A DNA stretch of 64,000 nt from Neobacillus terrae (GCF_011393025.1 NZ_JAAOEO010000001.1:1-64000), one strand, 5' to 3'; counted from the stretch's first letter, positions 33,408 to 43,080 are shown. Notes: generated from the letters alone by a model not told the origin. Program-made: numbers and translations.

Positions 33408-34573
33408 AAAAATACTACGCCGATTTGCACATACACATCGGGCGAACCGCATCAGGCAAGCCGGTAAAAATAACAGGAGCAAAAACGCTCACCTTTTCGA
33501 ATATCATTGCACATGCCCGGAATGAAAAGGGCCTTAATATGATTGGAATTATCGATAGCCATTCTCCAGAGGTCATTTTGGAAATGCAGCAGCTAATTGA
33601 AGCTGGGGAGATTGTTGAAAATGAAGGTGGAGGGATCGCTTACGGTGATTTAACCATCATTCCTGGTTCAGAACTCGAAATATATGATGAAAATTGTAAG
33701 GGACCTGTTCATGTGCTTTGCTTTTTTCCAAGGCTGGAAGAAATGCGCTCTTTTTCTCAATGGCTGAGCGGTCATTTGAAAAATATTCAGCTAAGCTCTC
33801 AGCGGATTTATGTAACTGGAAGGGAATTACAAAAGGTGGTTAAAAACCTTGGCGGATTGTTTATTCCCGCTCATATTTTTACTCCTTTTAAAAGCCTTTT
33901 TGGAAAAGGGGTTCAGCGTTCATTGACAGAAGTATTTGATCCGGCACTCATAGACGGAGTTGAACTTGGACTAAGTGCCGACACATCAATGGCTGATACT
34001 CTTGAAGAACTGCACCCTTATGCTTTTCTTACTAACTCAGATGCACATTCGCTTGCGAAAATTGCCCGTGAATATCAGGTGATTGAAATGGAAGAACCTA
34101 CTTTTAAGGAGCTTGAGAAAGCTTTGAAGAGGGAAGGCGGGCGTAAAATAGCCGCTAATTATGGTCTCGATCCCCTTTTGGGGAAATATCACAAAACAGT
34201 CTGTGCGGAGTGCATGCATGTGATAGATCCAAGTGAAGGAATTTGCCAGCATTGCGGAAAGAAGAAGATAGTTAAAGGCGTTTCTGACCGAATTAGAGAA
34301 CTGAAAACGGCGGAAGAGGGACCACTTTGGAGACCTCCTTATGTACATCAGGTTCCTTTGGAATTTATTCCGGGATTAGGTCCTAAAATGCTGGATACGC
34401 TGCTTCAGCATTTTGGTACAGAAATGGCAGTCTTGCATGAAGTGCCCTATGAAGCCATAAAACAAGTTGTACCTGTTAAAATAGCTGATCTCATCATGCG
34501 GGCGAGAGAAGGGACCCTGTCACTGAATGCAGGTGGAGGGGGAAAATACGGAACCGTTGTTTCAAAAAGCTGA
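33404..34573 (+). CDS. yqxK: Endonuclease Q-like PHP-domain protein (YqxK)
   Basis: The 389-residue protein has three modules. The PHP metal-dependent hydrolase domain starts with Asp7, His9 and His11 in ADLHIHIGR and continues through DSHSPE, GSELEIYDE and LTNSDAHS. A four-Cys zinc ribbon lies at about 266–285 (CAEC and CQHC). A helix-hairpin-helix-like C terminus includes FIPGLGPKMLDTLL. This is the EndoQ layout; EndoQ nicks DNA 5' to deaminated bases such as hypoxanthine and uracil. Translation is coupled to nudF. DNA repair of deaminated bases is inferred from the family. Confidence 0.85.
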   Translation: MKKYYADLHIHIGRTASGKPVKITGAKTLTFSNIIAHARNEKGLNMIGIIDSHSPEVILEMQQLIEAGEIVENEGGGIAYGDLTIIPGSELEIYDENCKGPVHVLCFFPRLEEMRSFSQWLSGHLKNIQLSSQRIYVTGRELQKVVKNLGGLFIPAHIFTPFKSLFGKGVQRSLTEVFDPALIDGVELGLSADTSMADTLEELHPYAFLTNSDAHSLAKIAREYQVIEMEEPTFKELEKALKREGGRKIAANYGLDPLLGKYHKTVCAECMHVIDPSEGICQHCGKKKIVKGVSDRIRELKTAEEGPLWRPPYVHQVPLEFIPGLGPKMLDTLLQHFGTEMAVLHEVPYEAIKQVVPVKIADLIMRAREGTLSLNAGGGGKYGTVVSKS

Positions 34574-34638
34574 TAAGCGGCTGTCAGATTGAACATATCG
34601 GTAAGCCGTATGCCTTAATAGGACATTTATGGTTTGAT

Positions 34639-34673
34639 AAGGGGAAGCCTCGGGAGTGGTTTCCCTTCTTTAT
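34639..34673 (+). terminator. Probable terminator of nudF–yqxK
   Basis: AAGGGGAA and TTTCCCTT pair with one G·U, followed by a T-rich run. Confidence 0.5.
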
Positions 34674-34695
34674 TTTTATGAGCTCTTTTACAGCC

Positions 34696-34845
34696 AGGGG
34701 GTTTGTCCTTGAGACAGCCCTTCGAATACATAACTCATAAGAACAGCGAGGGATTTGTCCCAGAGACAGCCCTTCGAATACATAACTCATAAGAACAGCG
34801 TGGGATTTGTGCCTGAGGGAGCCTTTCGAGGACAAATCATAACAA
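34696..34845. repeat. 52-bp tandem repeat, about 2.9 copies
   Basis: Two nearly identical 52-bp units (34696–34747, 34748–34799) share TTCGAATACATAACTCATAA and GAACAGCG. A third, diverged unit follows to about 34845. Each contains GGGATTTGTCC and a GACAGCCC-like block. The array fills the gap between the converging yqxK and GNAT genes. Confidence 0.8.
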
Positions 34846-34846
34846 T

Positions 34847-35344
34847 CTAAATCAATTTGTAATAAAAGACAGACGCATCCAGCTCCCCGTTGGAGGACTT
34901 TGCATATTGAGGGATGCGGCCAGCCTCTATATAGCCGAGTGATCGATAAAGCAGGTTAGAGGGATCTCCTTCTCTGGTGTCGAGGACCAGCAGTGTTCGG
35001 TTTTCCTCCCGGGCACGTTCCTCTGCCTTCTCCATTAACAAACGGGCAAGCCCTTTGCGCCGATAATTCGGATGAGTCATTAATTTAGCAATTTCAGCAC
35101 GGTGGCTTCCATTTTGTTTAGAGTTTAAATGCAACTGGACAGAGCCGGCAATAGCGTCATCTATCTTTGCTGTAAATAATAAGACCCCATCTCCGTTTAC
35201 GGTTTCCCAATAAGCTTTTGCATCCTTCAGATTAAGAGGGGGTAAGAAACCAATAGATGCTCCATCTTCCACCACCTTAATCAGCATTTCCGAAAGTTCA
35301 TCCATATTTTCTTCGACTGAGTTTAATTCAGCAATCTCTGTCAA
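34847..35344 (-). CDS. GNAT family N-acetyltransferase
   Basis: The 165-residue protein is an acetyl-CoA-dependent transferase of the GNAT fold. The acetyl-CoA-binding motif A is HPNYRRKGLARLLME (about 102–116), and the later LDTREGDPSNLLYRSLGY is a typical motif B region. The substrate cannot be told; small molecules or protein N termini are possible. The ATG is preceded by AGGGGATGTTAAC. The stop region is at the 52-bp tandem array. Confidence 0.85.
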   Translation of the reverse strand: MTEIAELNSVEENMDELSEMLIKVVEDGASIGFLPPLNLKDAKAYWETVNGDGVLLFTAKIDDAIAGSVQLHLNSKQNGSHRAEIAKLMTHPNYRRKGLARLLMEKAEERAREENRTLLVLDTREGDPSNLLYRSLGYIEAGRIPQYAKSSNGELDASVFYYKLI

Positions 35345-35449
35345 GTTAACATCCCCTATAAAACTATTTAATTCTTAAAACTCCCAAATGGAATACTATA
35401 TTTTTCCTAAACAGTATATCACCCTCAATAAGGCGACTCTATCTTTTTG

Positions 35450-35477
35450 TCATACAACAAAAGGACAGGCATAGAAT
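35450..35477 (+). promoter_or_regulatory. SigE-type promoter of spoIIM
   Basis: TCATACA (35450–35456) and CATAGAAT (35470–35477) are 13 bases apart, close to the mother-cell SigE consensus. It lies 30 bases before the spoIIM start, and spoIIM is a known SigE gene. Confidence 0.6.
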
Positions 35478-35506
35478 GTAGTAATTTAGCAGTAGGAGGA
35501 GCCGAA

Positions 35507-36151
35507 ATGAAGAAACGAATGTACCAGAACGTCGCCGCAAGTTATATCCGCGAGCATTCCTCAATTTTTCTATTTGTGATCATTTTATTTTTAATGGGAG
35601 TAATCTTTGGAGCAGTTGTTGTCAACAGCATGAGTTTGTCCCAAAAAGAAGATTTATTCTATTATCTTTCTCAGTTTTTCGGAGATATTTCAAACGGAAA
35701 GGTAGAGGGAAATCAGGATTTATTCCTTCAAAGCTTTCTCCATAACAGCAAATTTATCGGATTGATGTGGATTCTCGGTATTTCCATTATTGGCCTTCCG
35801 ATTATTCTAATTCTTCTTTTTATAAAAGGTATGGTTGTAGGATTTACGGTTGGCTTTTTAGTTAACCAGATGGGATGGAATGGTTTTTTGCTTGCCTTTG
35901 TTTCCATTCTTCCTCAGAACCTTATTATTATCCCAATATTTATAATAATGGCAGTGGTATCCGTTTCTTTTTCATTAAAAATGATTAGCAGGCAGTTTAT
36001 GAAAAAAGTAGGTCAGCCATTTACCCCTTTAATTAAAAGATATTTTGCTGCTCTTATTGCAGCAGCGGTTTTTATTTCTGCTGCATCGGGAATAGAAGCA
36101 TATCTGTCACCGGGACTTATGAAAACAGTAGTTCAGGTTATTAAAAAATAA
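35507..36151 (+). CDS. spoIIM: Stage II sporulation protein M
   Basis: From the ATG at 35507 (GTAGGAGGAGCC upstream) the protein has 214 residues with five hydrophobic segments. It belongs to the SpoIIM family. With SpoIIP and SpoIID it forms the mother-cell machine that removes septal peptidoglycan and drives engulfment of the forespore. SpoIIM is the membrane scaffold. The longer in-frame start at 35447 falls on the SigE-type promoter and is therefore unlikely. Confidence 0.92.
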   Translation: MKKRMYQNVAASYIREHSSIFLFVIILFLMGVIFGAVVVNSMSLSQKEDLFYYLSQFFGDISNGKVEGNQDLFLQSFLHNSKFIGLMWILGISIIGLPIILILLFIKGMVVGFTVGFLVNQMGWNGFLLAFVSILPQNLIIIPIFIIMAVVSVSFSLKMISRQFMKKVGQPFTPLIKRYFAALIAAAVFISAASGIEAYLSPGLMKTVVQVIKK

Positions 36152-36198
36152 TTATTATATAATAATAATTATATAGACTTGTTTATAATAATTTTAGT

Positions 36199-36226
36199 TT
36201 GAATCCTGTTTTCCTTCTGTTATAAT
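36199..36226 (+). promoter_or_regulatory. SigA promoter of fur, with AT-rich Fur-box-like sequence upstream
   Basis: TTGAAT (36199–36204) and TATAAT (36221–36226) are 16 bases apart. The AT repeats just upstream (36151–36176, ATAATTATT-like) resemble the TGATAAT-N-ATTATCA Fur operator in composition only. Confidence 0.6.
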
Positions 36227-36259
36227 GAAAATTAACAGTAGCGAGGGAGGGACTTCGGG

Positions 36260-36748
36260 ATGGAGACAAGAATTGAGAGAATAAAAAAACTATTGCATTC
36301 ATCGAGCTATAAGCTGACACCCCAACGTGAAGCTACCGTTCGAGTTTTATTAGAAAATGAAGAGGATCATTTGAGTGCAGAAGATGTATACCTCCTTGTT
36401 AAAGAAAAATCGCCGGAAATCGGGCTTGCAACTGTTTACCGGACGCTTGAATTGCTTACTGAATTAAAAATTGTTGATAAAATTAATTTTGGCGACGGAG
36501 TTTCCCGTTATGATCTTCGCCAGGAGGGTGCCGCTCATTTTCACCACCACCTTGTCTGTATTGAATGCGGAGCAGTGGATGAAATTCAGGAGGACCTGCT
36601 TGAAGATGTGGAAGCTATTGTTGAAAACCGTTGGAATTTTAGAATTAAAGATCACAGGCTGACATTCCATGGTATTTGCCATCGCTGCCTGGAAAAAGAA
36701 ACAGAATCTGACAAGTTGAATAATGAAACCGGAACCTTCTCTTCATGA
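36260..36748 (+). CDS. fur: Ferric uptake regulator, Fur family
   Basis: The 162-residue protein has an N-terminal winged helix (about 12–85, with GLATVYRTLELL as recognition helix). The metal-binding dimer domain has HFHHHLVCIECG, a second pair CHRC, and scattered His/Glu ligands. It represses iron uptake genes when loaded with Fe(II). The position between spoIIM and xerD is the same as for B. subtilis fur, rather than the paralogues PerR or Zur. The ATG follows GGGAGGGACTTCGGG. The terminator 36732–36765 begins within the last codons. Confidence 0.92.
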   Translation: METRIERIKKLLHSSSYKLTPQREATVRVLLENEEDHLSAEDVYLLVKEKSPEIGLATVYRTLELLTELKIVDKINFGDGVSRYDLRQEGAAHFHHHLVCIECGAVDEIQEDLLEDVEAIVENRWNFRIKDHRLTFHGICHRCLEKETESDKLNNETGTFSS

Positions 36749-36765
36749 CGAGGTTCTTTATTTTT
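36732..36765 (+). terminator. Intrinsic terminator of fur
   Basis: GAACCT and AGGTTC enclose a loop containing the stop codon, followed by a T-rich run. Confidence 0.65.
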
Positions 36766-36897
36766 TAATAGATAAACAAGACTCTGAGGTATAAATCTTG
36801 TCCAAATTGGCATACCTTTTATTAGCCGGAATCTTCAGGCAAGTATCAGCCTTGTCTTCCCTGGCTCATATTTATGACAATTTGGAGGAACGCCCTT

Positions 36898-37125
36898 ATG
36901 TTTTCTTTTTTTAAAATGGTTTATCAAACATTAAAGGTTTTTATTTTATTTACTGGATGCACGATACTTTTTTATTATGCTATTATGTGGATGAATGAAG
37001 AATATCAGAATTACCACCGCTATGAAAAGCCGGAAGGGGCAGCGGTAAAAGTGTCCGCTGCGGCAGAAAATGAAAACTCTTCCTGGTTTGATAGACTATT
37101 ATTGTTTTACTTAAACGGGGAGTAA
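36898..37125 (+). CDS. yqzK: YqzK family protein (DUF4227)
   Basis: From the ATG at 36898 (TTTGGAGGAACG upstream) the protein has 75 residues with one N-terminal membrane helix (about 8–30). The motif [20 protein letters not shown] is typical of DUF4227/YqzK. Its role is unknown. It sits directly before xerD with an eight-base gap, as in other Bacillaceae, so the two are cotranscribed. An upstream ATG (36874) lacks a binding site. Confidence 0.8.
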   Translation: MFSFFKMVYQTLKVFILFTGCTILFYYAIMWMNEEYQNYHRYEKPEGAAVKVSAAAENENSSWFDRLLLFYLNGE

Positions 37126-37132
37126 TGTAAAC

Positions 37133-38026
37133 ATGGAAGACCATTTGAAGGACTTTATGCATTTTTTGATAGTAGAAAAAGGACTTGCAAAAAACACCAT
37201 CGTGTCTTATGAACGTGATTTAAAGAGTTATATGATTTATTTAAAAAATGTAGAGACCATTGCTACTCTTAACGATGTCCAGCGTGTGCATATTGTCCAT
37301 TTCCTCGGACATCTCAAGGAACAGGGGAAGTCTGCTAAAACTCAGGCAAGGCATGTAGCTTCCATTCGTGCCTTTCACCAATTTCTTCTAAGGGATAAGG
37401 CGACAGACCATGACCCATCTGTGCACATTGAATCTCCGCAAATGGAACGGTCTTTGCCAAAGGTATTAAGCCTGGAAGAAGTTGAGGTGCTGCTTGAATT
37501 CCCAAAACTAAACGATCCTTATGGAATAAGGGACAAAGCTATGCTCGAGCTTCTATACGCAACAGGTATCCGTGTCAGCGAACTGATTGGCTTGAATATG
37601 GGAGACATCCATTTAACAATGGGATTTGTCCGCTGTATTGGAAAGGGAAATAAGGAAAGAATTATTCCTCTTGGTAAAACGGCGGCCAATGCAGTGCAGA
37701 ATTACCTTGAGATCGCTCGAGGCAGGCTTGTTTCCAAGAAACACAAGGATGATGCACTTTTTCTGAACCTTCGCGGACAGCGGCTGACTAGGCAGGGTTT
37801 TTGGAAAATCCTCAAAAAGCTTTCAGAAGAAGCTGGAATACAGAAAGAACTTACCCCGCATACACTAAGACATTCCTTTGCAACGCATCTGCTTGAAAAT
37901 GGGGCTGATTTAAGAGCTGTACAGGAAATGCTGGGACATGCAGATATATCAACCACCCAAATCTATACACATGTAACCAAAACAAGGTTAAAGGATGTTT
38001 ACCGCCAATTTCATCCGAGAGCTTAA
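37133..38026 (+). CDS. xerD: Tyrosine recombinase XerD
   Basis: The 297-residue protein is a complete XerD (RipX). The SAM-like core-binding domain is at 1–90, and the catalytic domain has Arg147, Lys171, His243, Arg246, His269 and nucleophile Tyr278. With XerC/CodV it resolves chromosome dimers at dif before cell division. The ATG is preceded by GGGGAGTAATGTAAAC, and the gene follows yqzK closely. All six active-site residues are present and the length is standard. Confidence 0.95.
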   Translation: MEDHLKDFMHFLIVEKGLAKNTIVSYERDLKSYMIYLKNVETIATLNDVQRVHIVHFLGHLKEQGKSAKTQARHVASIRAFHQFLLRDKATDHDPSVHIESPQMERSLPKVLSLEEVEVLLEFPKLNDPYGIRDKAMLELLYATGIRVSELIGLNMGDIHLTMGFVRCIGKGNKERIIPLGKTAANAVQNYLEIARGRLVSKKHKDDALFLNLRGQRLTRQGFWKILKKLSEEAGIQKELTPHTLRHSFATHLLENGADLRAVQEMLGHADISTTQIYTHVTKTRLKDVYRQFHPRA

Positions 38027-38046
38027 TATTTTGCTAGAAATGTCGA

Positions 38047-38078
38047 AAAGCTGCCATAAATAATGGGTGGCTTTTTCT
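38047..38078 (+). terminator. Intrinsic terminator of yqzK–xerD
   Basis: An AAAAGCTGCCAT arm pairs imperfectly with ATGGGTGGCTTTTT. Confidence 0.7.
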
Positions 38079-38111
38079 TGTAATTTCTTAAACTTTTAGT
38101 AAAATAAAGAT

Positions 38112-38172
38112 GTCAGACTTCTGACGAATTTATTCGCAAATTTTGGTTAATCTAAACTAAAAAGGGTAATAT
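38112..38172 (+). promoter_or_regulatory. Candidate promoter and palindrome upstream of deoB
   Basis: TTGGTT (38143–38148) and TAATAT (38167–38172) are 18 bases apart. A perfect 6-bp-arm palindrome, GTCAGACTTCTGAC (38112–38125), lies 17 bases upstream and could bind a regulator. Confidence 0.4.
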
Positions 38173-38272
38173 ACACTTATGTATTCCAGAATAAATAAGT
38201 TTCAGCTTTTTATGCTGAAGCTGTTTAATTCTGTAATTAAGTAACCGTTTTCATCCCAAGGAGGGTAACTCG

Positions 38273-39454
38273 ATGACAGCTGCATATAAACGCGTTTTTC
38301 TTATAGTAATGGATTCTGTGGGAATTGGAGAAGCACCTGATGCGGAAAGATTTGGTGATAAAGGTTCTGACACTTTTGGCCATATTGCTGAGAGGATGAA
38401 TGGCCTTAATATGCCAAATATGGCTAAGCTCGGTTTGAGCAACATCCGTGAAATAGGCGGAGTAGAAAAAGCAGAAAAGCCGCTTGCCTCTTATACAAAA
38501 ATGCAGGAAGCTTCAAATGGAAAAGATACCATGACCGGCCACTGGGAAATTATGGGGTTAAATATTGAAATTCCATTCCGTGTTTTTCCAGATGGTTTTC
38601 CGCCCGAACTAATTTCAGAACTTGAAAACCGCACAGGAAGGAAAATAATTGGAAATAAGCCAGCAAGCGGAACAGAAATTCTTGATGAACTTGGAGAGGA
38701 ACATATGAAGACGGGTGCGCTGATTGTTTATACATCTGCAGACTCAGTCCTTCAGATAGCAGCACATGAAGAGATTGTCCCTCTTGATGAATTATATAAG
38801 ATATGTAAAATCGCACGGGAACTGACACTGGATGAAAAATACATGGTTGGCCGTGTGATAGCAAGACCATTCCTTGGAGAACCAGGGAACTTTAAGCGAA
38901 CCGCTAATCGCCATGACTATGCGCTTAAGCCATTTGGCCGGACTGTAATGAACGAGTTGAAGGATGCAGGGCTAGATGTAATTGCAATAGGGAAAATCTC
39001 TGATATTTACGATGGAGAGGGTGTAACACAATCACTCCGCACAGTTTCGAATATGGATGGAATGGATAAACTCGTCCAAACCCTGGACATGGAGTTTAAA
39101 GGTCTTAGCTTTTTGAACCTGGTGGACTTTGATGCTCTTTATGGACATCGCCGCGATCCAATCGGATATGGCAAGGCACTGGAAGAATATGATGCGAGGC
39201 TTACGGAGGTATTTTCTAAGCTGAAGGAAGATGATCTTTTAATCATCACCGCGGACCACGGAAATGATCCTATCCATCCAGGAACAGACCATACCCGTGA
39301 ATATGTGCCTCTTTTAGTCTATTCAAAAGGATTGAAGGAAGGAAAAGAGCTGCCTCTTCGCGAAACCTTTGCTGATATCGGTGCAACTGTGGCAGAGAAC
39401 TTCAACGTTACAATGCCTGAGTATGGTAAAAGCTTCCTGAGTGAATTGAAATAA
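38273..39454 (+). CDS. deoB: Phosphopentomutase
   Basis: The 393-residue protein has the usual size. It interconverts ribose 1-phosphate (or deoxyribose 1-phosphate) and the 5-phosphate. The alkaline-phosphatase-like metal sites are visible: Asp in [12 protein letters not shown], the phosphorylated Thr86 in [10 protein letters not shown], and ITADHGNDP and [10 protein letters not shown] near the C terminus. The ATG follows AAGGAGGGTAACTCG. It heads the deoB–punA–pdp nucleoside-salvage operon. Confidence 0.95.
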   Translation: MTAAYKRVFLIVMDSVGIGEAPDAERFGDKGSDTFGHIAERMNGLNMPNMAKLGLSNIREIGGVEKAEKPLASYTKMQEASNGKDTMTGHWEIMGLNIEIPFRVFPDGFPPELISELENRTGRKIIGNKPASGTEILDELGEEHMKTGALIVYTSADSVLQIAAHEEIVPLDELYKICKIARELTLDEKYMVGRVIARPFLGEPGNFKRTANRHDYALKPFGRTVMNELKDAGLDVIAIGKISDIYDGEGVTQSLRTVSNMDGMDKLVQTLDMEFKGLSFLNLVDFDALYGHRRDPIGYGKALEEYDARLTEVFSKLKEDDLLIITADHGNDPIHPGTDHTREYVPLLVYSKGLKEGKELPLRETFADIGATVAENFNVTMPEYGKSFLSELK

Positions 39455-39498
39455 GAAATGCAGAGAGTGCTCTAATCAAAGGCTTAAGTGTCAACTAT

Positions 39499-39554
39499 CG
39501 CCCGCTATAGCTGCCAGGTAAGGTACCTAACCTGGATAGCCTTAAAAGCGGGTG
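39499..39554 (+). other. Structured intergenic element between deoB and punA
   Basis: CGCCCGCT (39499–39506) pairs with AGCGGGTG (39547–39554, one G·U). Inside it CTAT pairs with ATAG, and CCAGGT (39514–39519) pairs with ACCTGG (39530–39535). The result is a nested 56-base fold ending 35 bases before punA. Part of the 3' side (TTAAAAGCGGGTGATAAA) recurs at 43191–43208 with one change. Confidence 0.55.
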
Positions 39555-39589
39555 ATAAATTTTACATAACGTTAAAATGAGGGATAAAA

Positions 39590-40411
39590 ATGAAATTAGA
39601 ACAAATTCAAGGAGCAGCAGACTTTTTAAAAGAGAAATATTCAAACAAGCCTAGGATCGGTCTTATTCTGGGATCTGGCCTCGGTGTATTGGCTGATGAA
39701 ATTGAAAATCCGGTAAAGATTCCCTATAACGAAATTCCCGACTTTCCTGTTTCAACTGTTGAAGGGCATGCAGGTCAGCTTGTTTTTGGCACAATTAGTG
39801 GAGTAGAAGTTGTTGCTATGCAAGGAAGGTTCCATTTTTATGAAGGATATTCCTTTGATAAAGTAACCTTCCCCGTTCGTGTAATGAAAGAGCTTGGAAT
39901 TGAAATTCTTATCGTGACTAATGCTGCCGGGGGCGTTAACCAAAGCTTTGAGGCAGGGGACTTAATGCTTATATCCGATCATATTAATAACATGGGTTCC
40001 AACCCGCTGATCGGACCGAATGATGCCCGCTTGGGTGCGCGGTTCCCTGATATGTCAGAAGCATATTCCAAAGAGCTTCGCAGCCTTGCAAAGAAAGTTG
40101 CAGGAAAACTGAATCTAAAAGTCCAGGAAGGTGTTTATTTTGGCAATACGGGTCCTGTTTACGAAACACCGGCAGAGGTGCGGATGATTCGTGTTCTAGG
40201 CGGAGATGCAGTGGGAATGTCAACTGTGCCAGAGGTAATTGTAGCCCGCCACTCAGGGATTAAAGTGCTTGGCATATCTTGTATTTCAAACATGGCTTCC
40301 GGAATTCTCGATCAGCCGTTAACACATGATGAAGTTATCGAAACAACTGAGAGAGTAAAATCTGACTTCCTGCTATACGTAAAAGAGCTTGTTCTGAGCA
40401 TGGCTGAATAA
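39590..40411 (+). CDS. punA: Purine nucleoside phosphorylase
   Basis: The 273-residue trimeric-type enzyme cleaves guanosine and inosine with phosphate. Signatures present are the phosphate-binding GSGLG (about 29–33), [11 protein letters not shown], the purine-site MVTNAAGG-like segment ([10 protein letters not shown]), and [14 protein letters not shown] with the base-binding residues. The ATG follows GAGGGATAAAA. It corresponds to B. subtilis pupG and is in an operon with deoB and pdp. Confidence 0.94.
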   Translation: MKLEQIQGAADFLKEKYSNKPRIGLILGSGLGVLADEIENPVKIPYNEIPDFPVSTVEGHAGQLVFGTISGVEVVAMQGRFHFYEGYSFDKVTFPVRVMKELGIEILIVTNAAGGVNQSFEAGDLMLISDHINNMGSNPLIGPNDARLGARFPDMSEAYSKELRSLAKKVAGKLNLKVQEGVYFGNTGPVYETPAEVRMIRVLGGDAVGMSTVPEVIVARHSGIKVLGISCISNMASGILDQPLTHDEVIETTERVKSDFLLYVKELVLSMAE

Positions 40412-40440
40412 TTTATTTTTTAAGCGGAGTGATGATCGCA

Positions 40441-41745
40441 ATGAGAATGGTTGATTTGATTGAAAAAAAGCGTGACGGGCTGGAGTTATCCTCAGAAGAG
40501 ATTAACTTTATAATAAAAGGCTATACAGATGGAAGTATACCTGACTACCAGGTCAGCGCTTTAACCATGGCTATTTATTTCAAAGGAATGACGGAGAAAG
40601 AGCGCGCAGATTTAACAATGGCAATGGTTGAATCCGGTGATCAAATAAATTTGTCGCAGATTCAGGGAATCAAGGTTGATAAACATTCAACCGGTGGCGT
40701 TGGTGATACTACTACCCTAGTACTTGGGCCACTTGTTGCATCAGTAGGAGTACCTGTTGCAAAAATGTCCGGGCGCGGATTGGGCCATACTGGCGGAACA
40801 ATTGACAAGCTTGAAGCGGTGAAAGGATTCCATGTTGAAATCGAGAACAGTGAATTTATCAATCTGGTCAATAAAAATAAAATTGCTGTTATTGGCCAAA
40901 GCGGAAACCTGACCCCTGCTGACAAAAAGCTTTACGCGTTAAGAGATGTAACTGCGACTGTGGATAGCATTCCGCTGATAGCGAGTTCAATTATGAGTAA
41001 AAAAATAGCCGCAGGAGCCGATGCTATAGTCCTGGATGTAAAAACAGGCGCGGGAGCTTTTATGAAGACTCTTGAAGATTCAAAGGAATTGGCTCGTGCA
41101 ATGGTCAGAATCGGAAATAATGTTGGCAGAAAGACAATGGCCGTTATTTCTGATATGAGTCAGCCGCTTGGTTTTGCAATTGGAAATGCCTTGGAGGTTA
41201 AGGAAGCTATTGATACGCTTAAAGGTGAAGGCCCAGAGGATTTAACAGAGCTTTGTCTCACACTGGGCAGCCATATGGTTTATCTAGCTGAGAAAGCTTC
41301 TTCACTGACAGAAGCTCGTGAATTGCTCGAGGCTTCTATCAAGGATGGCTCCGCCCTTGAAAAGCTTAAGGTCTTCTTAAGTTCCCAGGGCGGTGACGCA
41401 AGCATCGTTGATGATCCATCGAAATTGCCCCAAGCCAAATATACATTTGAACTTGAAGCTAAAGAAGATGGCTTTGTATCTGAAATCGTCGCTGACGAGG
41501 TAGGAACAGCAGCTATGCTCCTTGGAGCTGGCCGAGCAACAAAAGAATCTGTCATTGATCTGGCAGTTGGGCTTGTTTTACGCAAAAAGATTGGCGACCA
41601 AGTAAAGAAGGGCGAATCAATCGTTACAATATATAGTAATTTTGAAGATGTAAATGAAGTGAAAGAGATGCTTTATAACAATATAACTCTTACTTCTGCA
41701 AAGGCAGAAGCGCCTATTTTAATACATGGAGAAATAACTGAATAG
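40441..41745 (+). CDS. pdp: Pyrimidine-nucleoside phosphorylase
   Basis: The 434-residue enzyme phosphorolyses uridine and thymidine. The family signature is present with the phosphate/substrate site KHSTGGVGD and [16 protein letters not shown], plus the C-terminal biotinyl-like fold ([17 protein letters not shown]). The ATG at 40441 has GGAGTG upstream. It is the last gene of deoB–punA–pdp. In B. subtilis pdp is in a different operon (dra–nupC–pdp), so this arrangement groups purine and pyrimidine salvage. Confidence 0.94.
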   Translation: MRMVDLIEKKRDGLELSSEEINFIIKGYTDGSIPDYQVSALTMAIYFKGMTEKERADLTMAMVESGDQINLSQIQGIKVDKHSTGGVGDTTTLVLGPLVASVGVPVAKMSGRGLGHTGGTIDKLEAVKGFHVEIENSEFINLVNKNKIAVIGQSGNLTPADKKLYALRDVTATVDSIPLIASSIMSKKIAAGADAIVLDVKTGAGAFMKTLEDSKELARAMVRIGNNVGRKTMAVISDMSQPLGFAIGNALEVKEAIDTLKGEGPEDLTELCLTLGSHMVYLAEKASSLTEARELLEASIKDGSALEKLKVFLSSQGGDASIVDDPSKLPQAKYTFELEAKEDGFVSEIVADEVGTAAMLLGAGRATKESVIDLAVGLVLRKKIGDQVKKGESIVTIYSNFEDVNEVKEMLYNNITLTSAKAEAPILIHGEITE

Positions 41746-41757
41746 TTGTTTGAGTTA

Positions 41758-41786
41758 GGCCTGGGATTCTTTCCCGGGCTTTTTTC
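41758..41786 (+). terminator. Intrinsic terminator of deoB–punA–pdp
   Basis: GCCTGGGA and TTCCCGGGC pair and are followed by TTTTTT. Confidence 0.8.
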
Positions 41787-41806
41787 TTTATGGGAAGGAA
41801 AATCCT

Positions 41807-41835
41807 GTATAAAAATGTTTCTTTTGGAAAAAATG
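41807..41835 (+). promoter_or_regulatory. SigF/SigG-type promoter of dacF
   Basis: GTATA (41807–41811) and GGAAAAAATG (41826–41835) are 14 bases apart. They match the forespore SigF consensus (GYATA and GGNNANAHTR) almost fully. dacF is a known SigF/SigG gene. Confidence 0.65.
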
Positions 41836-41864
41836 ACCCTATAAAGAATAGGAGGGTTATGCGA

Positions 41865-43031
41865 ATGAAACGAATCGTCTCAATTATAGTTATGTTCTTA
41901 CTGATTTCATCCCTTGGCATGCCAGCTTTTGCCAAAGAAAACAGTGATGATAGTCTCGTCAAAAATGTTAAGTCTGCCATTCTAATTGAAAGGGATACAG
42001 GAAAGATTCTTTATGAGAAAAACAGCAATCAAAAGCTTCCCCCTGCCAGCATGACAAAAATCATGACCATGCTGTTAATTATGGAACAAATTGATAAAGG
42101 AAAATTATCCTGGAATGAAAAGATTCGAGCAAGCGAATATGCTGCTTCAATGGGCGGATCTCAAATTTTCCTGGAGCCTGGCGAGGAAATGACGGTAAAA
42201 GAAATGCTCCGCGGAATTGCTATTGGTTCAGGAAATGATGCTTCTGTGGCTATGGCCGAAAGAATAGGTGGATCTGAGCCTGCCTTTGTAAAAATGATGA
42301 ACAAAAAAGCCAAACAGCTTGGCCTTAAAAACACAGTATTCAAAAATACTACTGGACTTCCGATTGAAGGCCATTACAGCACTGCACATGATATGGCTAT
42401 TATGGGAAAGGAATTATTAAAGTATCAGGATATAACGAAGTTTACCGGAATGTATGAGGCTTACCTTCGTGAAGATACAGATAAGAAATTCTGGCTTGTA
42501 AATACGAACAAGCTTGTCCGCTTCTACCCTGGGGCTGATGGCCTTAAAACAGGCTTTACATCGGAAGCAAAATACTGCCTTACCGCTACTGCGCAAAAAA
42601 ATGGCATGCGAGTCATTGCAGTGGTTTTTGGCGCTCCGACTTCAAAAGAACGTAATGCACAGGTAACAAAAATGCTAGATTATGCATTTAGCCAATATGA
42701 AACTCATCCTATGTTTAAACGCAATGTAAGCGTAGGAACTGCAAAAATCAGCAAAGGGAAAATAAGTAAAGTAAATGCTGTAACCAGTGAACCTATTTCT
42801 CTTCTAACAAAGAAGGGAGAAAAGACATCTAAGATCCAGAAAAAGATTGTTATAATGAAAGACCTTCAGGCTCCAATTGAAAGAGGAGATAAGGTGGGAA
42901 CAATTCAGCTTGTAAAAAGTGGAAAAGTTCTAATGGAAAGCCCTCTGGTCGCTGAAAAGGATGTAAAGGAAGCAAGCTGGTGGAACCTCTATAAGAGAGC
43001 ATTCGGCATGTTTACAAAGTCCGGTGAATAA
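41865..43031 (+). CDS. dacF: D-alanyl-D-alanine carboxypeptidase DacF
   Basis: From the ATG at 41865 (AGGAGG nine bases upstream) the protein has 388 residues. A signal peptide ends near Ala-Phe-Ala (about residue 23). The penicillin-binding motifs are S62-M-T-K65, S122-G-N124 and K228-T-G230, followed by the PBP5 C-terminal beta domain and an amphipathic tail. It trims D-Ala from peptide stems in the forespore and helps set spore cortex cross-linking. It lies directly upstream of spoIIA, as in B. subtilis. Confidence 0.93.
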   Translation: MKRIVSIIVMFLLISSLGMPAFAKENSDDSLVKNVKSAILIERDTGKILYEKNSNQKLPPASMTKIMTMLLIMEQIDKGKLSWNEKIRASEYAASMGGSQIFLEPGEEMTVKEMLRGIAIGSGNDASVAMAERIGGSEPAFVKMMNKKAKQLGLKNTVFKNTTGLPIEGHYSTAHDMAIMGKELLKYQDITKFTGMYEAYLREDTDKKFWLVNTNKLVRFYPGADGLKTGFTSEAKYCLTATAQKNGMRVIAVVFGAPTSKERNAQVTKMLDYAFSQYETHPMFKRNVSVGTAKISKGKISKVNAVTSEPISLLTKKGEKTSKIQKKIVIMKDLQAPIERGDKVGTIQLVKSGKVLMESPLVAEKDVKEASWWNLYKRAFGMFTKSGE

Positions 43032-43080
43032 GAGTTTAAGTTAAAAATCTAAATTGATCTTTAGTGACCGAAATCCTCTA

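Noticed and set aside
34696..34845. Tandem 52-bp units as a CRISPR array
   Set aside because: The units are directly adjacent with no unique spacers, differ from one another, and no cas gene is in the window.
39455..39589. Purine riboswitch upstream of punA
   Set aside because: The three-way junction consensus of the purine aptamer is not present. Only a nested hairpin is seen.
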